Assembly: GCA_026393985.1 (NCBI GenBank)
Contig: JAPKZB010000015.1
Span: 1-64,000, forward strand
From: Acidobacteriota bacterium
GTDB taxonomy: Bacteria > Acidobacteriota > Terriglobia > Bryobacterales > Bryobacteraceae
Direction: 5' to 3'
Length of the DNA: 64,000 nucleotides
Shown here: piece by piece, positions 54,924-64,000 of the stretch
How positions within the stretch are numbered: position 1 is the first letter of the stretch
How the letters are laid out: each line of letters begins with the position of its first letter
Program-made: the position numbers and the translations under genes
Notes under the pieces: generated by a model
Told to the model about the DNA's origin: nothing
Database searches by the model: none
Seen by the model: the letters and a program-made list of their open reading frames with translations, nothing else

Positions 54924-56627
54924 CTAGGGTAGACGGATTTTTAGCGCCGGACTCCGCACCCCGGCCGCCGTCACCACCACCTCCGGCTCCCCCGTCAATC
55001 CCCCCGGAATCCGGGCGTTCACCTGGTACAACCCCGCAAAGCCCGGCGCTAAACCGCTATATAGCACCTCGGCCGGCCGCCCTCCTAGCGTTACCGTCAC
55101 CGCCTCCCGCGTTACCGCCAGCGGATTGGCCGGCGCCGCTGCCCCGTTGGCTGGCCGGTTCGTCACATCGCCCAGCCCGGTTGCGAACAACGACACCACG
55201 CCCTGCGTAAACGTGGCCACCGCATACACCCCGTCACTCGTAAACAGCGCCGGCTGCACCGCCCGCAACGGAATCACCGCCACCGGCGCCGCCGCCCCAT
55301 TCAATGTAATGCCTACCTCTGCCTGCACCCCCGGCAGCGCATACGGGATGAAAAAGTTGATCTGCTGCGGCGTCACCGCATACAGCCCCACCGGCGCACC
55401 GTTCACCCGCACCGTCACCCCGCCCAGCGTCACCGGCAGCGGGTACCGCTCCGCCGTCACCGTCCCGGTCACCCCCGGCAGGGGCGTCGTGAAAATCGTC
55501 CCGATGCCCCCCGGCGCCAACCCCCCGGCAAAGCTCGCCGCGTTCGTCACCGCCCGCACCTGCCACGGCGCCGCCACCGCCGCAATCCGCGACACCACGC
55601 CGTCTATATTCACCAGATACAACTCGCCCGACTCGTCCTCCCCAAACGCCGCTACCTGCTGGCCCGTCGCCGCAAAGCGCACCGCCGCTCCCCCCTTGTA
55701 TCCCCACACGTTCCCGTTGCAGTAGTCGGCAAACAGGTAGGTCCCCCGCAACTCGGCATACTGACTCCCCCGGTAGACAAAGCCCCCGGTCACCGAACAC
55801 CCCTCACTCCGCCCATAGACAAACACCGGCCGGACCAGGTCCGTCCGCGTCTCGCAGTTCCGGTCATCCTGGCAGGCGTGCCCCTCCATCAGACTCCAGC
55901 CGTAATTCAACCCCTTCGGCGCGCCAAACGGTTCAAAGTCAATCTCCTCCCACCGGTTCTGCCCCACGTCCCCCGCCCACATGTCCCCGGTCTCCCGGTC
56001 AAAGGAAAACCGCCACGGATTCCGCCATCCGCTCGACCAGATCTCCGGCTGCGGATTCGCGATCCCTTCTGTATCGAACCGCAGCATCTTCCCCATCAGC
56101 GAAGCCGGATTCTGGCTCAGCTTCTGCGGATCGTTCGCCGACCCCCCATCCCCCATCCCCACATACAGCAGCCCGTCTTTTGGATGAAACGCGATCTGCC
56201 CGCCGTTGTGATTGGTGTAGGGTTGCCGCACCCGCAGCACCACCTCCTCATTCGCCGAATCGGCCACGTTGTCGTCCGCTGTCATGCGGACCCGGGCCAC
56301 AATCGTCTCCTGCTGCCGGTTCACGTAGTTGATGTAGAAGTACCGCTTCTGCGCAAACCCCCGCGGGAACGCCAATCCCAGCAGTCCCATTTCCCCGCTG
56401 TAGCGTACCCGCGACTGAATATCGAGCAGCGGCGTCGCCCGCAGCGCCCCGTTGCTCCAGACCCGGATCACCCCCGGCTGCTCCACCACAAACAGCCGGC
56501 CCGACCCGTCTCCCGCATGCGTCACCTGCACCGGAGCCCGCAGCCCTGTCATCAGCGGTTCCAAGCGCAGGGCGGGGAACTGCGCCGCCAAGGGAATCGT
56601 CAGGACGAGAACGCCCAGCCACCGCAT
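54924..56627 (-). CDS. Secreted PQQ-type sugar dehydrogenase with Solibacter C-terminal domain
   Basis: A protein of 567 residues from the ATG at 56627 (GGAGG upstream). Signal peptide (MRWLGVLVLTIPLAAQ), then the glucose/sorbosone dehydrogenase propeller (GLRAPVQVTHAGDGSGRLFVVEQPG, EMGLLGLAFPRGF, NHNGGQIAFHPKDGLLYVGMGDGG). After residue about 350 a TIGR03437-type domain follows (VTNAASFAGGLAPGGIGTIF, QINFFIPYALPG). That domain is frequent in Bryobacteraceae and rare elsewhere. Confidence 0.9.
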   Translation of the reverse strand: MRWLGVLVLTIPLAAQFPALRLEPLMTGLRAPVQVTHAGDGSGRLFVVEQPGVIRVWSNGALRATPLLDIQSRVRYSGEMGLLGLAFPRGFAQKRYFYINYVNRQQETIVARVRMTADDNVADSANEEVVLRVRQPYTNHNGGQIAFHPKDGLLYVGMGDGGSANDPQKLSQNPASLMGKMLRFDTEGIANPQPEIWSSGWRNPWRFSFDRETGDMWAGDVGQNRWEEIDFEPFGAPKGLNYGWSLMEGHACQDDRNCETRTDLVRPVFVYGRSEGCSVTGGFVYRGSQYAELRGTYLFADYCNGNVWGYKGGAAVRFAATGQQVAAFGEDESGELYLVNIDGVVSRIAAVAAPWQVRAVTNAASFAGGLAPGGIGTIFTTPLPGVTGTVTAERYPLPVTLGGVTVRVNGAPVGLYAVTPQQINFFIPYALPGVQAEVGITLNGAAAPVAVIPLRAVQPALFTSDGVYAVATFTQGVVSLFATGLGDVTNRPANGAAAPANPLAVTREAVTVTLGGRPAEVLYSGLAPGFAGLYQVNARIPGGLTGEPEVVVTAAGVRSPALKIRLP

Positions 56628-56631
56628 CGGT

Positions 56632-57819
56632 CTATCCTCCGTGTACGAAGTGAGTAATCGTTTCGATGTGATACGTCTGCGGGAACAGATCAATCAGCTG
56701 ACACCGCTCAATCGCATATCCGGCCGCCAACAATAACTTCGCATCCCGCGCCAGCGTCGACGGGTCGCAGGAAACCACCGCAATCCGTCCCGGCTGCAGC
56801 CGGATCAGATCCCGTACCACGCTCGCTCCCAGCCCCGCCCGCGGCGGGTCCGCCAGCACGAACTGCGGCTTCCGCTGCATCGTCTCGAGGAACAAATCCG
56901 CGCTCGCCCGGTGGTGCTCTACGCTCTTCTTCGCCCGGTTGGCGTTGAAAATCAGATCCTCCACCGCCGACTTCGAACTCTCCACCGCCACCACCCGCGC
57001 AAACCGGTCCGCCAGCGGCAGGCTGAACAACCCTACGCCCGCGTAGATCTCCAGCGCCAACTCCCCCGTCGCCTCCCCAATCGCCGCCGCCACCAGCTTC
57101 TTCAACAAAAACCGGTTCACCTGGAAAAACGACCGATGGCTCACCCGGAACCCCTCGTACTCGAGCGGCCCCGTAATCGCCCCCGGAATCTCGCTCTCGC
57201 ACCAGTCAAAAAACTGCCGCGCCACCCGCCGACCCGCCATCGTCTCAATCACGTTCACCTGCACGTGCTTCTCGTTGGTGAACAGCTCAAGCGATCGCAG
57301 GAATCCCGGCCAACGCGAGTTCTTGAGCATCCCGCGAATGATCCGGATGCACTCGTTCAACTTCGGCGACGCAATCGGACATTGCTCAATCGGCTGCAGC
57401 TTGTGCGATCCGCCCTCCCGGAATCCAATCTTCGTCCCGTCAATGTGCAGCTGGATCCGGTTCCGGTACCCCCACGGGTTTCCCGTGATCGTCTCGATCT
57501 CACCCGTAATCTCCATCCGCCCGATTCGCGCGAAAACCTCCCGTACAATCGCCGCCTTCTGCTCCACCTGGTAGGCATAGGCGGCATGCTGGTAGTGGCA
57601 GCCCCCGCAGGTGCCGAAATGCGAGCACGGCGCCTCCACCCGCTGCGGCGACGGCGTCAGAACCTCCTCCACGGTCGCCTCGAGCATATCCTTGCGCTCC
57701 CGCGCTACGGCCACCCGCACCTGTTCGGCCGGCAGCACGTACGGCGTCAACACCACGCGCCCTTCATGACGGCTCAATCCATCGCCGCCATAAACCAATT
57801 TTTCAACTTCTATTTGCAC
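56632..57819 (-). CDS. rlmD: 23S rRNA (uracil-C5)-methyltransferase, RlmD/RumA family
   Basis: A protein of 395 residues. N-terminal TRAM domain, Fe-S cysteines CSHFGTCGGCHYQH (about 85-98), SAM site EIYAGVGLFSLPLA, and the catalytic cysteine in VVSCDPSTLARD. It methylates U in 23S rRNA; RlmC or TrmA specificity cannot be excluded. It is followed after 4 bases by the sugar dehydrogenase gene and is divergent to trpS. Confidence 0.9.
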   Translation of the reverse strand: MQIEVEKLVYGGDGLSRHEGRVVLTPYVLPAEQVRVAVARERKDMLEATVEEVLTPSPQRVEAPCSHFGTCGGCHYQHAAYAYQVEQKAAIVREVFARIGRMEITGEIETITGNPWGYRNRIQLHIDGTKIGFREGGSHKLQPIEQCPIASPKLNECIRIIRGMLKNSRWPGFLRSLELFTNEKHVQVNVIETMAGRRVARQFFDWCESEIPGAITGPLEYEGFRVSHRSFFQVNRFLLKKLVAAAIGEATGELALEIYAGVGLFSLPLADRFARVVAVESSKSAVEDLIFNANRAKKSVEHHRASADLFLETMQRKPQFVLADPPRAGLGASVVRDLIRLQPGRIAVVSCDPSTLARDAKLLLAAGYAIERCQLIDLFPQTYHIETITHFVHGG

Positions 57820-57856
57820 TGACTCCTATTGTGGACTAGTAGACTGGTTGATTGCG

Positions 57857-58849
57857 ATGAAAGCACGCGTCTTCTCCGGGATGCAGCCCACCGGAAACCT
57901 TCACATAGGCAACTACCTCGGCGCCCTGCGGAACTGGGTCAAGCTGCAGCACGACTACGAATGCATCTTTTGCATCGTCGATCTCCACGCCATCACGGTC
58001 TATCAGCCCCCGGCCGAACTCCGCGAAAAGATCCGGCAGGTCGCCGGCCTCTATCTCGCCGCCGGCATCGACCCGAAGATCACCTCGCTCACCGTCCAGT
58101 CGAGCGTCCCCCAGCACGCCGAACTCGGCTGGCTCCTCACCTGCGTCACCCCCCTCGGCTGGCTCGAACGCATGACCCAGTTCAAAGCCAAAGCCGAAGC
58201 CGCCGAAACCATCGGCGACGGCCTGCTCCAGTACCCCGTCCTCATGGCCGCCGACGTCCTGCTCTACAACGCCGCCGTCGTCCCCGTCGGCGACGACCAG
58301 CGCCAGCACATGGAGCTCACCCGCGACATCGCCGAACGCTTCAACAGCCTCTACGGGGAAACCTTCGTCGTCCCCCAAACCAGCCTCCCCATGGTAGGCG
58401 CCCGCGTCATGGGCCTCGACGACCCCACGAAAAAAATGAGCAAGTCCACCGCCGGCTCCGGCCACGCCATCGGCCTGCTCGACAAACCCGAAGAGGCCCG
58501 CAAAAAAATCATGCGCGCCACCACCGACTCCAACCCCGCCGTCGACTTTGAAACCATGGGCCCGGGCGTGCAAAACCTCCTCGGCATCTTCCAGGCCTTC
58601 ACCGACTGGTCCCAGCCCGAAATGCAACGCCACTTCACCGGCATGCGCTATGGCGACCTGAAAAAGCAGGTGGCCGAAGCCGTTCTCGCCGGCCTCGCGC
58701 CCATGCAGCAGCGCTACCACGAACTCATGCAGGACCCGGGCTACCTCGAAAGCATTCTGCAGGAAGGCCGCGACCGCGTCACCCCCACCGCCGCCGGCAT
58801 CGTGCGAACGGTGAAAGAACGCATGGGGCTCTACACCATCGACCAATGA
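57857..58849 (+). CDS. trpS: Tryptophanyl-tRNA synthetase
   Basis: A protein of 330 residues from the ATG at 57857; a TTG three codons earlier is possible. SGMQPTGNLHIGNYLGAL has the HIGH-type signature and KKMSKST the KMSKS loop. Class I synthetase, normal length. Its TGA overlaps the MFS start (ATGA). Confidence 0.97.
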   Translation: MKARVFSGMQPTGNLHIGNYLGALRNWVKLQHDYECIFCIVDLHAITVYQPPAELREKIRQVAGLYLAAGIDPKITSLTVQSSVPQHAELGWLLTCVTPLGWLERMTQFKAKAEAAETIGDGLLQYPVLMAADVLLYNAAVVPVGDDQRQHMELTRDIAERFNSLYGETFVVPQTSLPMVGARVMGLDDPTKKMSKSTAGSGHAIGLLDKPEEARKKIMRATTDSNPAVDFETMGPGVQNLLGIFQAFTDWSQPEMQRHFTGMRYGDLKKQVAEAVLAGLAPMQQRYHELMQDPGYLESILQEGRDRVTPTAAGIVRTVKERMGLYTIDQ

Positions 58850-60186
58850 CCGCCCGCCGACGCGTCACCATCCCCGACTACTGGAACCTGCTCCGCGGCA
58901 ACCGCAACTACCGGTTGCTGTGGAGCTCGCAGATCATCAGCGAAATCGGGGATTGGTTCTTCACGCTGGCGCTCTACGATCTCCTGCTTGAATTCACCGG
59001 CAAGGCCGAATCCATCGGCTTCGCCTTCGTCCTGCAGGTGCTCCCCCAATGCCTCACCGCCCCCGCCGCCGGCGTGCTCAACGACCGCATCAGCCGCCGC
59101 CAGGTGATGATCCTCGCCGACCTCTGCCGCGCCGCCATCATCGGCTGCATGCTCTTTGTCCGCTCGCCGGATATGCTCCCGTTGCTCTACGTCCTGCTGT
59201 TTCTCGAAACCGTCATGTGGGGCCTGTTTGAACCGGCTCGCGCAGCCGTCGTACCCAACATTACCCGGGGCGACGAAATCTTCGTCGGCAACGCGCTCAG
59301 CTCCACCACCTGGAGCTTCAACTTCGCCATGGGCTTCACCGTCGGCGGCGTCGCCCTGGCCCTTCTCGGCCGCGAAGCCGTCTTCGCCATCGATGCCGTC
59401 TCGTTCCTCCTCTCGGCCCTGCTCGTCCGCCGCATGGCCTTCCACGAACCCCACGCCGAAGGCCACGCCCCCCTCCACTGGCGCGACCTGTTCGACTTCA
59501 AACCCATCGCCGACGGCATCCGCTACGTCCGCCAGGACGGCCGCATGTTCGCCACCCTCTTCGTCAAGTCCGGCAACTCCCTCATCGCCTCCAACTGGGT
59601 GCTGCTCACCATGCTCGGACGCGACCGCTTCGCCGTCAACTGGCTCCACGTCGAACCGGAACGCGCCGCCGCTCTCGGCGTCAGCCTGCTCATGGGCTGC
59701 CGCGGCATCGGCGCCCTCACCGGCCCCATCCTGCAAGGCTACATCGCCGGCCGCAACCAGACCCGCCAGCGCTACGCCATTCTCATTGGGTTCGTTTTGG
59801 CTTCGTTTGGTTATCTCCTCCTTAGCCAGGCGCCCAACCTGCCCACCGCCTGCCTCGCCGTCATCATCGCCCACCTCGGCAGCACCATCACCTGGGTCGG
59901 TTCCACCATCCTGCTCCAGCTCAACACCGAAGACAAGTTCCGCGGCCGCGTCTTCTCCGCCGAGTTCGGCTGCGCCGTCATCATCATGTCGCTCGCCAGC
60001 TCCTCGGCCGGCCTTCTCATCGATCGCGGCTGGACGCCGCAACAGGTCGCCGGCCTCACCGCCGCCCTCCTCCTGCTCCCCGTCGCCCTCTGGGGCTTCG
60101 TGCTGCTCAAGTGGGAACAACTTCGATCGACGCGAACCCTTCCGCCAACTCCGGCGGACTCAGCCGCTTCGCCAGACGCTCCATAG
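58846..60186 (+). CDS. MFS transporter (EntS/MdtG-like)
   Basis: A protein of 446 residues with about twelve transmembrane segments; LNDRISRRQVMILADLCRA is the MFS loop. Belongs to the enterobactin-exporter/macrolide-efflux MFS group. Its last 80 bases overlap, on the opposite strand, the end of a P-loop kinase gene, so its Pro/Ser/Thr-rich tail (RTLPPTPADSAASPDAP) may be an extension. Confidence 0.88.
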   Translation: MTARRRVTIPDYWNLLRGNRNYRLLWSSQIISEIGDWFFTLALYDLLLEFTGKAESIGFAFVLQVLPQCLTAPAAGVLNDRISRRQVMILADLCRAAIIGCMLFVRSPDMLPLLYVLLFLETVMWGLFEPARAAVVPNITRGDEIFVGNALSSTTWSFNFAMGFTVGGVALALLGREAVFAIDAVSFLLSALLVRRMAFHEPHAEGHAPLHWRDLFDFKPIADGIRYVRQDGRMFATLFVKSGNSLIASNWVLLTMLGRDRFAVNWLHVEPERAAALGVSLLMGCRGIGALTGPILQGYIAGRNQTRQRYAILIGFVLASFGYLLLSQAPNLPTACLAVIIAHLGSTITWVGSTILLQLNTEDKFRGRVFSAEFGCAVIIMSLASSSAGLLIDRGWTPQQVAGLTAALLLLPVALWGFVLLKWEQLRSTRTLPPTPADSAASPDAP

Positions 60187-60559
60187 CCTCCGCCGGCACC
60201 ACCCGCGCCCGCCCCGCGTTCCGCTCCAAACACACCGCCAGCGGAGTATCGAAGTACACCGCCACGCACTCGGCCCCATACCAGTCCGCCAGCTTAATCC
60301 ACTGCCGCCGCTCCCGCCGCGTCAGGTTTGTCGCGTCAATGTAGCTCGCCGCCGCCCCCAGCTCAAGCCGCATCCGCAGCAGTCTCCGCAGCAAGGCAAA
60401 CACCTGCGCGTGGATGGTCTGGTCTGCCTCGTTATCCCGCAGCAGCAGCCGCATCGCGTCCGAAGAGAGCGCCGTCACCCCGCGCCGCGCCAGCCAAGTG
60501 GACTTGCCCGCCGCCGGCAAGCCCACCAGCACATACACCCGCTGTTTAGGCGAGCACAT
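60107..60559 (-). CDS. P-loop kinase-like ATPase
   Basis: A protein of 150 residues from the ATG at 60559. Walker A VGLPAAGKST near residue 13, SSDAMRLLLRDNEADQ, then YIDATNLTRRERRQWI and a VAVYFDTPLAVCLERN lid region. This is the polynucleotide-kinase/Zeta-like AAA_33 group. It begins 14 bases inside the acyl-CoA dehydrogenase gene and ends inside the convergent MFS gene. Confidence 0.8.
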   Translation of the reverse strand: MCSPKQRVYVLVGLPAAGKSTWLARRGVTALSSDAMRLLLRDNEADQTIHAQVFALLRRLLRMRLELGAAASYIDATNLTRRERRQWIKLADWYGAECVAVYFDTPLAVCLERNAGRARVVPAEAMERLAKRLSPPELAEGFASIEVVPT

Positions 60560-62264
60560 ACCGCTGCGCGGCCAGCAGCCGCTGCGCAATCTCCTGCCGC
60601 AGTGCAATCATGTTCACCGGCTCAAACTTGGTCAAACGCTTGAGCGCCGCCAACTGCACCCGCAGGTCGTCGCCCTCGGCGCAAGCCGCCAGCACGGTCC
60701 GCGCCTGCCGCTCCACCTCCTCCATCGCCTCCTGCAGAAACACCGCCGTCATCTTCGGCGCCACGTTGTGCTTCCGGCTCCGCAACTGCACGGACTCCAT
60801 CGCAAACGCCTGCATCGTGATATCGCACAGCCCGGCGAGAATCTCCTGCTGGCTTTCGAGCTCGGTCAGATACCGCTGATAGGCCACGCCCAGGCACAGC
60901 AGCGCCACTTTCTTCGCGTTTTTCACAAGGTCTGGCGGCCCGCCGGCCAGGCTGGGCCCGGCCAGCAGTTCGCCCTGCAGCTTTTTCACCGCCGCCACCA
61001 GCGGCAGTTGCCCGCGCTGTGCCCGCTTGAGAATCATGCCCGTCGCGAGCATCCGGTTGATCTCGTTCGTCCCTTCGAAAATCCGGTTGATGCGCGAATC
61101 GCGATAGGCCCGCTCGACGAGGTAATCCTGGTGGTAGCCATAGCCGCCGTGGATCTGCACGCCCTCGTCCACCACGTAGTCGAGCGCCTCACTGGCAAAC
61201 ACTTTGATGTAGGAGCACTCGGCGGCAAACTCCTCCACCGCTTTCAGCTTCACCGCCGCCGCGTCCGCCTGAGCCCAGCTCCATCCGGTGAGCTTCTCTT
61301 CAATCATCCCGGTCACCCGGTAGCTCATCGTCTCGGCCGCGAAGGTCTTAATGGCCATCTCGGCCAGCTTGGCCTGCATCATGCCAAACTGCGCAATCGG
61401 TTTGCCGAACGCCACCCGCTGCTTCGAGTACTGCAGCGAAAGCTGCAGCACGTTCTTCATGCCGCCCACGGCGAACGGCCCCAGCTTCAGCCGTCCCAGG
61501 TTCAGAATGTTGAAGGCGATGATATGCCCGCGGCCAATCTCGCCCAGCACATTCTCGGCCGGCACCTTCACGTTGTCGAAGAAGACCGGCGTCGTCGAAC
61601 TGCCCTTGATGCCCATCTTCTTTTCTTCGGCCCCGGCCGAGACGCCCGGCGTTGCCCGCTCAACGAGAAACGCGGTGAACTTCTCGCCGCCCACCTTGGC
61701 AAACACGGTGTACAGATCCGCCGCCCCGCCGTTGGTGATCCACATCTTTTGGCCGTTCAGCGTGTAGTAGGTGCCGTCGGCCGAAAGATCAGCCCGCGTC
61801 TTGGCCGCCAGCGCGTCCGAGCCCGCCTCCGGCTCGCTCAGGCAGTAGGCGCCAATCAACTCGGCCGAAGCCAGCCGCGTCAGGTACTTTTCTTTCTGCG
61901 CCGGGGTGCCATAGAGCAGCACCGGCAGCGTGCCAATCCCGCTGTGCGCCCCGTGCCAGCCGGCGTAGGAGCCGTCTTTGGCGATCCCCTCGGCCACAAT
62001 CATCGCCGAGGTCAGATCCATCTCCATGCCGCCGTAGGCTTCCGGCACCAGCACCGCCGTCAGCCCAATCTCGGCCGACTTCTTCAGCACCCGCACGGCC
62101 ACGCCCGGCTCCTGATGCTGAATCGCCTCGAGATTCGGCTCAATCTCTTTGGCCGAAAACTCCTCGGTCGCCCGCGCAATCGCCCGGTGCTCCGCGGTGA
62201 AGTCCTCTGGGGTAAAAACCTGTTCCGCTGTCTGGTCTTCTACTAAAAATCCGCCGCCTTGCAT
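60546..62264 (-). CDS. Acyl-CoA dehydrogenase
   Basis: A protein of 572 residues from the ATG at 62264. GAYCLSEPEAGSDALAAKT and ITNGGAADLYTVFAKV are the family signatures, and FEGTNEINRMLATGMILKR the C-terminal one; the catalytic base region is YQDYLVERAYRDSRINRIFEGTNE. The extra C-terminal 180 residues are typical of the VLCAD-like bacterial form that sits with FadN and a thiolase. First step of beta-oxidation. Confidence 0.93.
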   Translation of the reverse strand: MQGGGFLVEDQTAEQVFTPEDFTAEHRAIARATEEFSAKEIEPNLEAIQHQEPGVAVRVLKKSAEIGLTAVLVPEAYGGMEMDLTSAMIVAEGIAKDGSYAGWHGAHSGIGTLPVLLYGTPAQKEKYLTRLASAELIGAYCLSEPEAGSDALAAKTRADLSADGTYYTLNGQKMWITNGGAADLYTVFAKVGGEKFTAFLVERATPGVSAGAEEKKMGIKGSSTTPVFFDNVKVPAENVLGEIGRGHIIAFNILNLGRLKLGPFAVGGMKNVLQLSLQYSKQRVAFGKPIAQFGMMQAKLAEMAIKTFAAETMSYRVTGMIEEKLTGWSWAQADAAAVKLKAVEEFAAECSYIKVFASEALDYVVDEGVQIHGGYGYHQDYLVERAYRDSRINRIFEGTNEINRMLATGMILKRAQRGQLPLVAAVKKLQGELLAGPSLAGGPPDLVKNAKKVALLCLGVAYQRYLTELESQQEILAGLCDITMQAFAMESVQLRSRKHNVAPKMTAVFLQEAMEEVERQARTVLAACAEGDDLRVQLAALKRLTKFEPVNMIALRQEIAQRLLAAQRYVLA

Positions 62265-62268
62265 CGCC

Positions 62269-63396
62269 TTAGATCCTCTCAAAAATTCCGGCCGCGCCCT
62301 GGCCGCCGCCGATACACATCGTCACCATGCCGTATCGGTGCCCGCCCCGCTCCATCTCGCGCAGGATGGTCGCCGTCAGCTTCGCCCCCGTGCAACCCAG
62401 CGGATGGCCCAGCGCCAGCGCCCCGCCGTTGACGTTCACCCGCTCCGGCGCGAGGCCCGCCTCGCGGATCACCGCCAGCGCCTGCACGGCAAACGCTTCG
62501 TTCAGCTCGATCACGCCGATGTCGTCGAGCGTCAACCCGGCCAGCCGCAGCGCCTTCGGAATCGCCGCCACCGGGCCGATGCCCATCACCTCCGGCGCCA
62601 CGCCTCCCACCGCAAAACTCACAAATCGCGCCCGCGGCTTCAGCCCCAACGCCGCCGCCCGCCCGGCCGACATCACCAGCGCCGCCGCCGCCCCGTCCGA
62701 GGTCTGCGACGAGTTGCCCGCCGTCACCGTCCCCTGCGCGTGAAACGCCGGCTTCAGTTTGGCGAGCGCCTCGAGCGAGGTATCCGCTCGCGGACCCTCG
62801 TCTTTGCGAAACGAACCCACCGGAATCAGTTCGTCGTCGAACCTCCCGCTCTCCTGCGCCGCCATGGCTTTCTGATGGCTCGCCAAGGCAAAGGCGTCCT
62901 GCTCCTCGCGGCTGATGCCGTAGCGCCGCTGCAGGTTCTCCGCCGTCAGGCCCATGTTGATGTAGATCTCCGGCCGGTGCTCCACCAGCCAGGGGTTCGG
63001 GGCAATCCGCATCATCGCCATCGGCAGCAGGCTCATGCTTTCGGTTCCGCCGGCCACCAGCACCTCGGCCATCCCGGCGCGGATCCGCTCGGCCGCCATC
63101 GCGATCGCCTGCAGCCCGGAGGAGCAGAAGCGGTTGATCGTCACCCCGCACACCGTCTCGGGCAGGCCGGCGCGCAGCGCGGCAATCCGCGCCACGTTCA
63201 TGCCGCTCTCGCCCTCGGGCGTCGCGCAGCCCAGAATCACGTCTTCAATCTCGGCCGCCGCCACCGCCGGATACCGGCCGAGCAGCCCTTCGATGGCTAC
63301 CGCCGCCAGATCGTCCGGCCGCGCGTGCCGCAGCGCCCCCCGCGGCGCTTTGCCGACCGGGGTCCGTACGCAATCTACAATTACCGCTTCATTCAT
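62269..63396 (-). CDS. fadA: Acetyl-CoA acyltransferase (thiolase)
   Basis: A protein of 375 residues. C91 in NRFCSSGLQ is the acyl-accepting cysteine, [11 protein letters not shown] holds the catalytic His, and [10 protein letters not shown] the second cysteine. It performs the last step of beta-oxidation, cleaving 3-ketoacyl-CoA. Genes before and after are the other steps, spaced by 21 and 4 bases. Confidence 0.95.
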   Translation of the reverse strand: MNEAVIVDCVRTPVGKAPRGALRHARPDDLAAVAIEGLLGRYPAVAAAEIEDVILGCATPEGESGMNVARIAALRAGLPETVCGVTINRFCSSGLQAIAMAAERIRAGMAEVLVAGGTESMSLLPMAMMRIAPNPWLVEHRPEIYINMGLTAENLQRRYGISREEQDAFALASHQKAMAAQESGRFDDELIPVGSFRKDEGPRADTSLEALAKLKPAFHAQGTVTAGNSSQTSDGAAAALVMSAGRAAALGLKPRARFVSFAVGGVAPEVMGIGPVAAIPKALRLAGLTLDDIGVIELNEAFAVQALAVIREAGLAPERVNVNGGALALGHPLGCTGAKLTATILREMERGGHRYGMVTMCIGGGQGAAGIFERI

Positions 63397-63417
63397 CGCT
63401 TTAGTTCCGCAGGGTCA

Positions 63418-64000
63418 TTAATTCCGCAGGGGCTTGCCGGTTTTCAACATGTGCGCCATCCGCGCCTGCGTCTGCGCGTTGCCGCACAGACTCAAAAACG
63501 CTTCCCGCTCGAGATCCAGCAGCCGCTGTTCGCTCACCAGCGTATCCGCCGCCACGGCGCCGCCGCACAGCACATGCGCCAGTTTGCCGGCGATCACCAC
63601 GTCGTAGTCCGTAATGTAGCCGCCCTGATGCGCCATCCACGCCCCGGTCCGGAGCAGCGCGATGCCCGGCTCGCCGGCCACCTTCACGTCCGTCCGCGGC
63701 ACCCCCGGCCGGTAGCTGTCCACCATGGCCAGCGCCTCGGCCTTGGCCACGCCCAGCAGCCGCTCCGGGTTCAAAACCACCGTCGCGCCCTTGTCGAGCA
63801 AACCCAGCTGCTTGGCTTCGTCCGCGCTGCCCGAGACCTTGGCGTAGCCGATGGTCTCAAACACCTTCCGCGGATCCTTCAGCCGCACAATCATCTCCTT
63901 GCAGCCGCCCGCGCCGGGAATCACCCCGACGCCCACTTCGACCAAACCCATGTACAACTCGGCCGAAGCCACCGCCCGCGGCGCGTGCAGCAGAATCTCG
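63418..64000 (-). CDS. FadN-like 3-hydroxyacyl-CoA dehydrogenase/enoyl-CoA hydratase, C-terminal part
   Basis: The frame is open to the window edge; the last 194 residues are seen, beginning EILLHAPRAVASAELYMG. GVGVIPGAGGCKEMI resembles the enoyl-CoA hydratase active-site glycine region, and the end AHMLKTGKPLRN is typical of the FadN-type protein in which the dehydrogenase precedes the hydratase. It would supply the middle steps of beta-oxidation for the operon. Confidence 0.88.
   Translation of the reverse strand, partial: EILLHAPRAVASAELYMGLVEVGVGVIPGAGGCKEMIVRLKDPRKVFETIGYAKVSGSADEAKQLGLLDKGATVVLNPERLLGVAKAEALAMVDSYRPGVPRTDVKVAGEPGIALLRTGAWMAHQGGYITDYDVVIAGKLAHVLCGGAVAADTLVSEQRLLDLEREAFLSLCGNAQTQARMAHMLKTGKPLRN

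Overview
The window looks like chromosomal DNA of an acidobacterium of the Solibacter/Bryobacter type. The evidence is a long Oar-like TonB receptor with an N-terminal carboxypeptidase-regulatory domain, a secreted sugar dehydrogenase ending in the Solibacter-type C-terminal domain (TIGR03437), TPR-CHAT and S41 proteins, and very GC-rich housekeeping genes. Two parts differ visibly in base composition and meet at about 40.6 kb, where a tRNA-Asn(GUU) gene lies next to a tyrosine integrase and an excisionase-like gene. The left 40.6 kb (lower GC, many unknown genes, a broken mobile-element gene) reads as a genomic island inserted at the 3' end of that tRNA. Its far end is outside the window. The right part is core genome.

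Island, left to right: a partial alpha/alpha-toroid protein and a DUF362 protein (1-1.7 kb); a broken element-associated gene (2.1-2.5 kb); a plus-strand pair encoding a heme-oxygenase-fold diiron oxidase (HDO) and a flavin amine oxidase (3.0-5.5 kb); a minus-strand operon of eight tightly packed genes (15.7 down to 5.5 kb) encoding a lipoprotein/ATPase/permease ABC importer of the NMT1/Tau/Ssu type, an asparagine synthetase, a cytosolic protein whose N terminus resembles a solute-binding protein, an unknown protein, a sigma-54-type AAA+ activator and a cupin-like protein; a second minus-strand group (23.5 down to 16.0 kb) encoding an unknown coiled-coil protein, an Hsp70-like ATPase, a divergent GrpE-like protein and two membrane proteins; a minus-strand operon (27.3 down to 24.1 kb) for an SbnA-like synthase, a methyltransferase, an SbnB-like dehydrogenase and a DUF2000 protein; and a plus-strand set (28.6-31.3 kb) with a second HDO, an unknown small protein and a DUF1015 protein. 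Then come two paralogous HTH proteins, an ECF-type sigma/anti-sigma pair, an S41 peptidase overlapping a TPR-CHAT protease, and the excisionase/integrase.

The central reading, part seen and part inferred: 3.0-31.3 kb holds a small-molecule gene cluster built on L-2,3-diaminopropionate (SbnA plus SbnB), tailored by two HDO oxidases, a flavoenzyme, a methyltransferase and an amidating AsnB, with its own importer. There is no NRPS, PKS or siderophore synthetase in view. Sequences matching the sigma-54 -24/-12 promoter, with exact GG-to-GC spacing, stand in front of both HDO transcription units and of the ABC/AsnB operon, and that operon encodes a sigma-54 activator with a GAYTGA loop. The cluster therefore looks self-regulated through RpoN, possibly through the cytosolic solute-binding-like protein as sensor. 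The Hsp70/GrpE-like membrane module in the middle may be a separate cargo.

Core part (40.7-64 kb): esterase, SPFH protein with a 52-residue Arc-type repressor, PQQ-propeller protein, TonB receptor, sodium:solute symporter with a small partner, MFS transporter, MtaB, the dnaX-ebfC-recR operon preceded by the SRP RNA gene, sugar dehydrogenase and RlmD, TrpS with an MFS protein, a P-loop kinase, and a fatty-acid beta-oxidation operon (FadN-like, thiolase, acyl-CoA dehydrogenase) cut by the window end.
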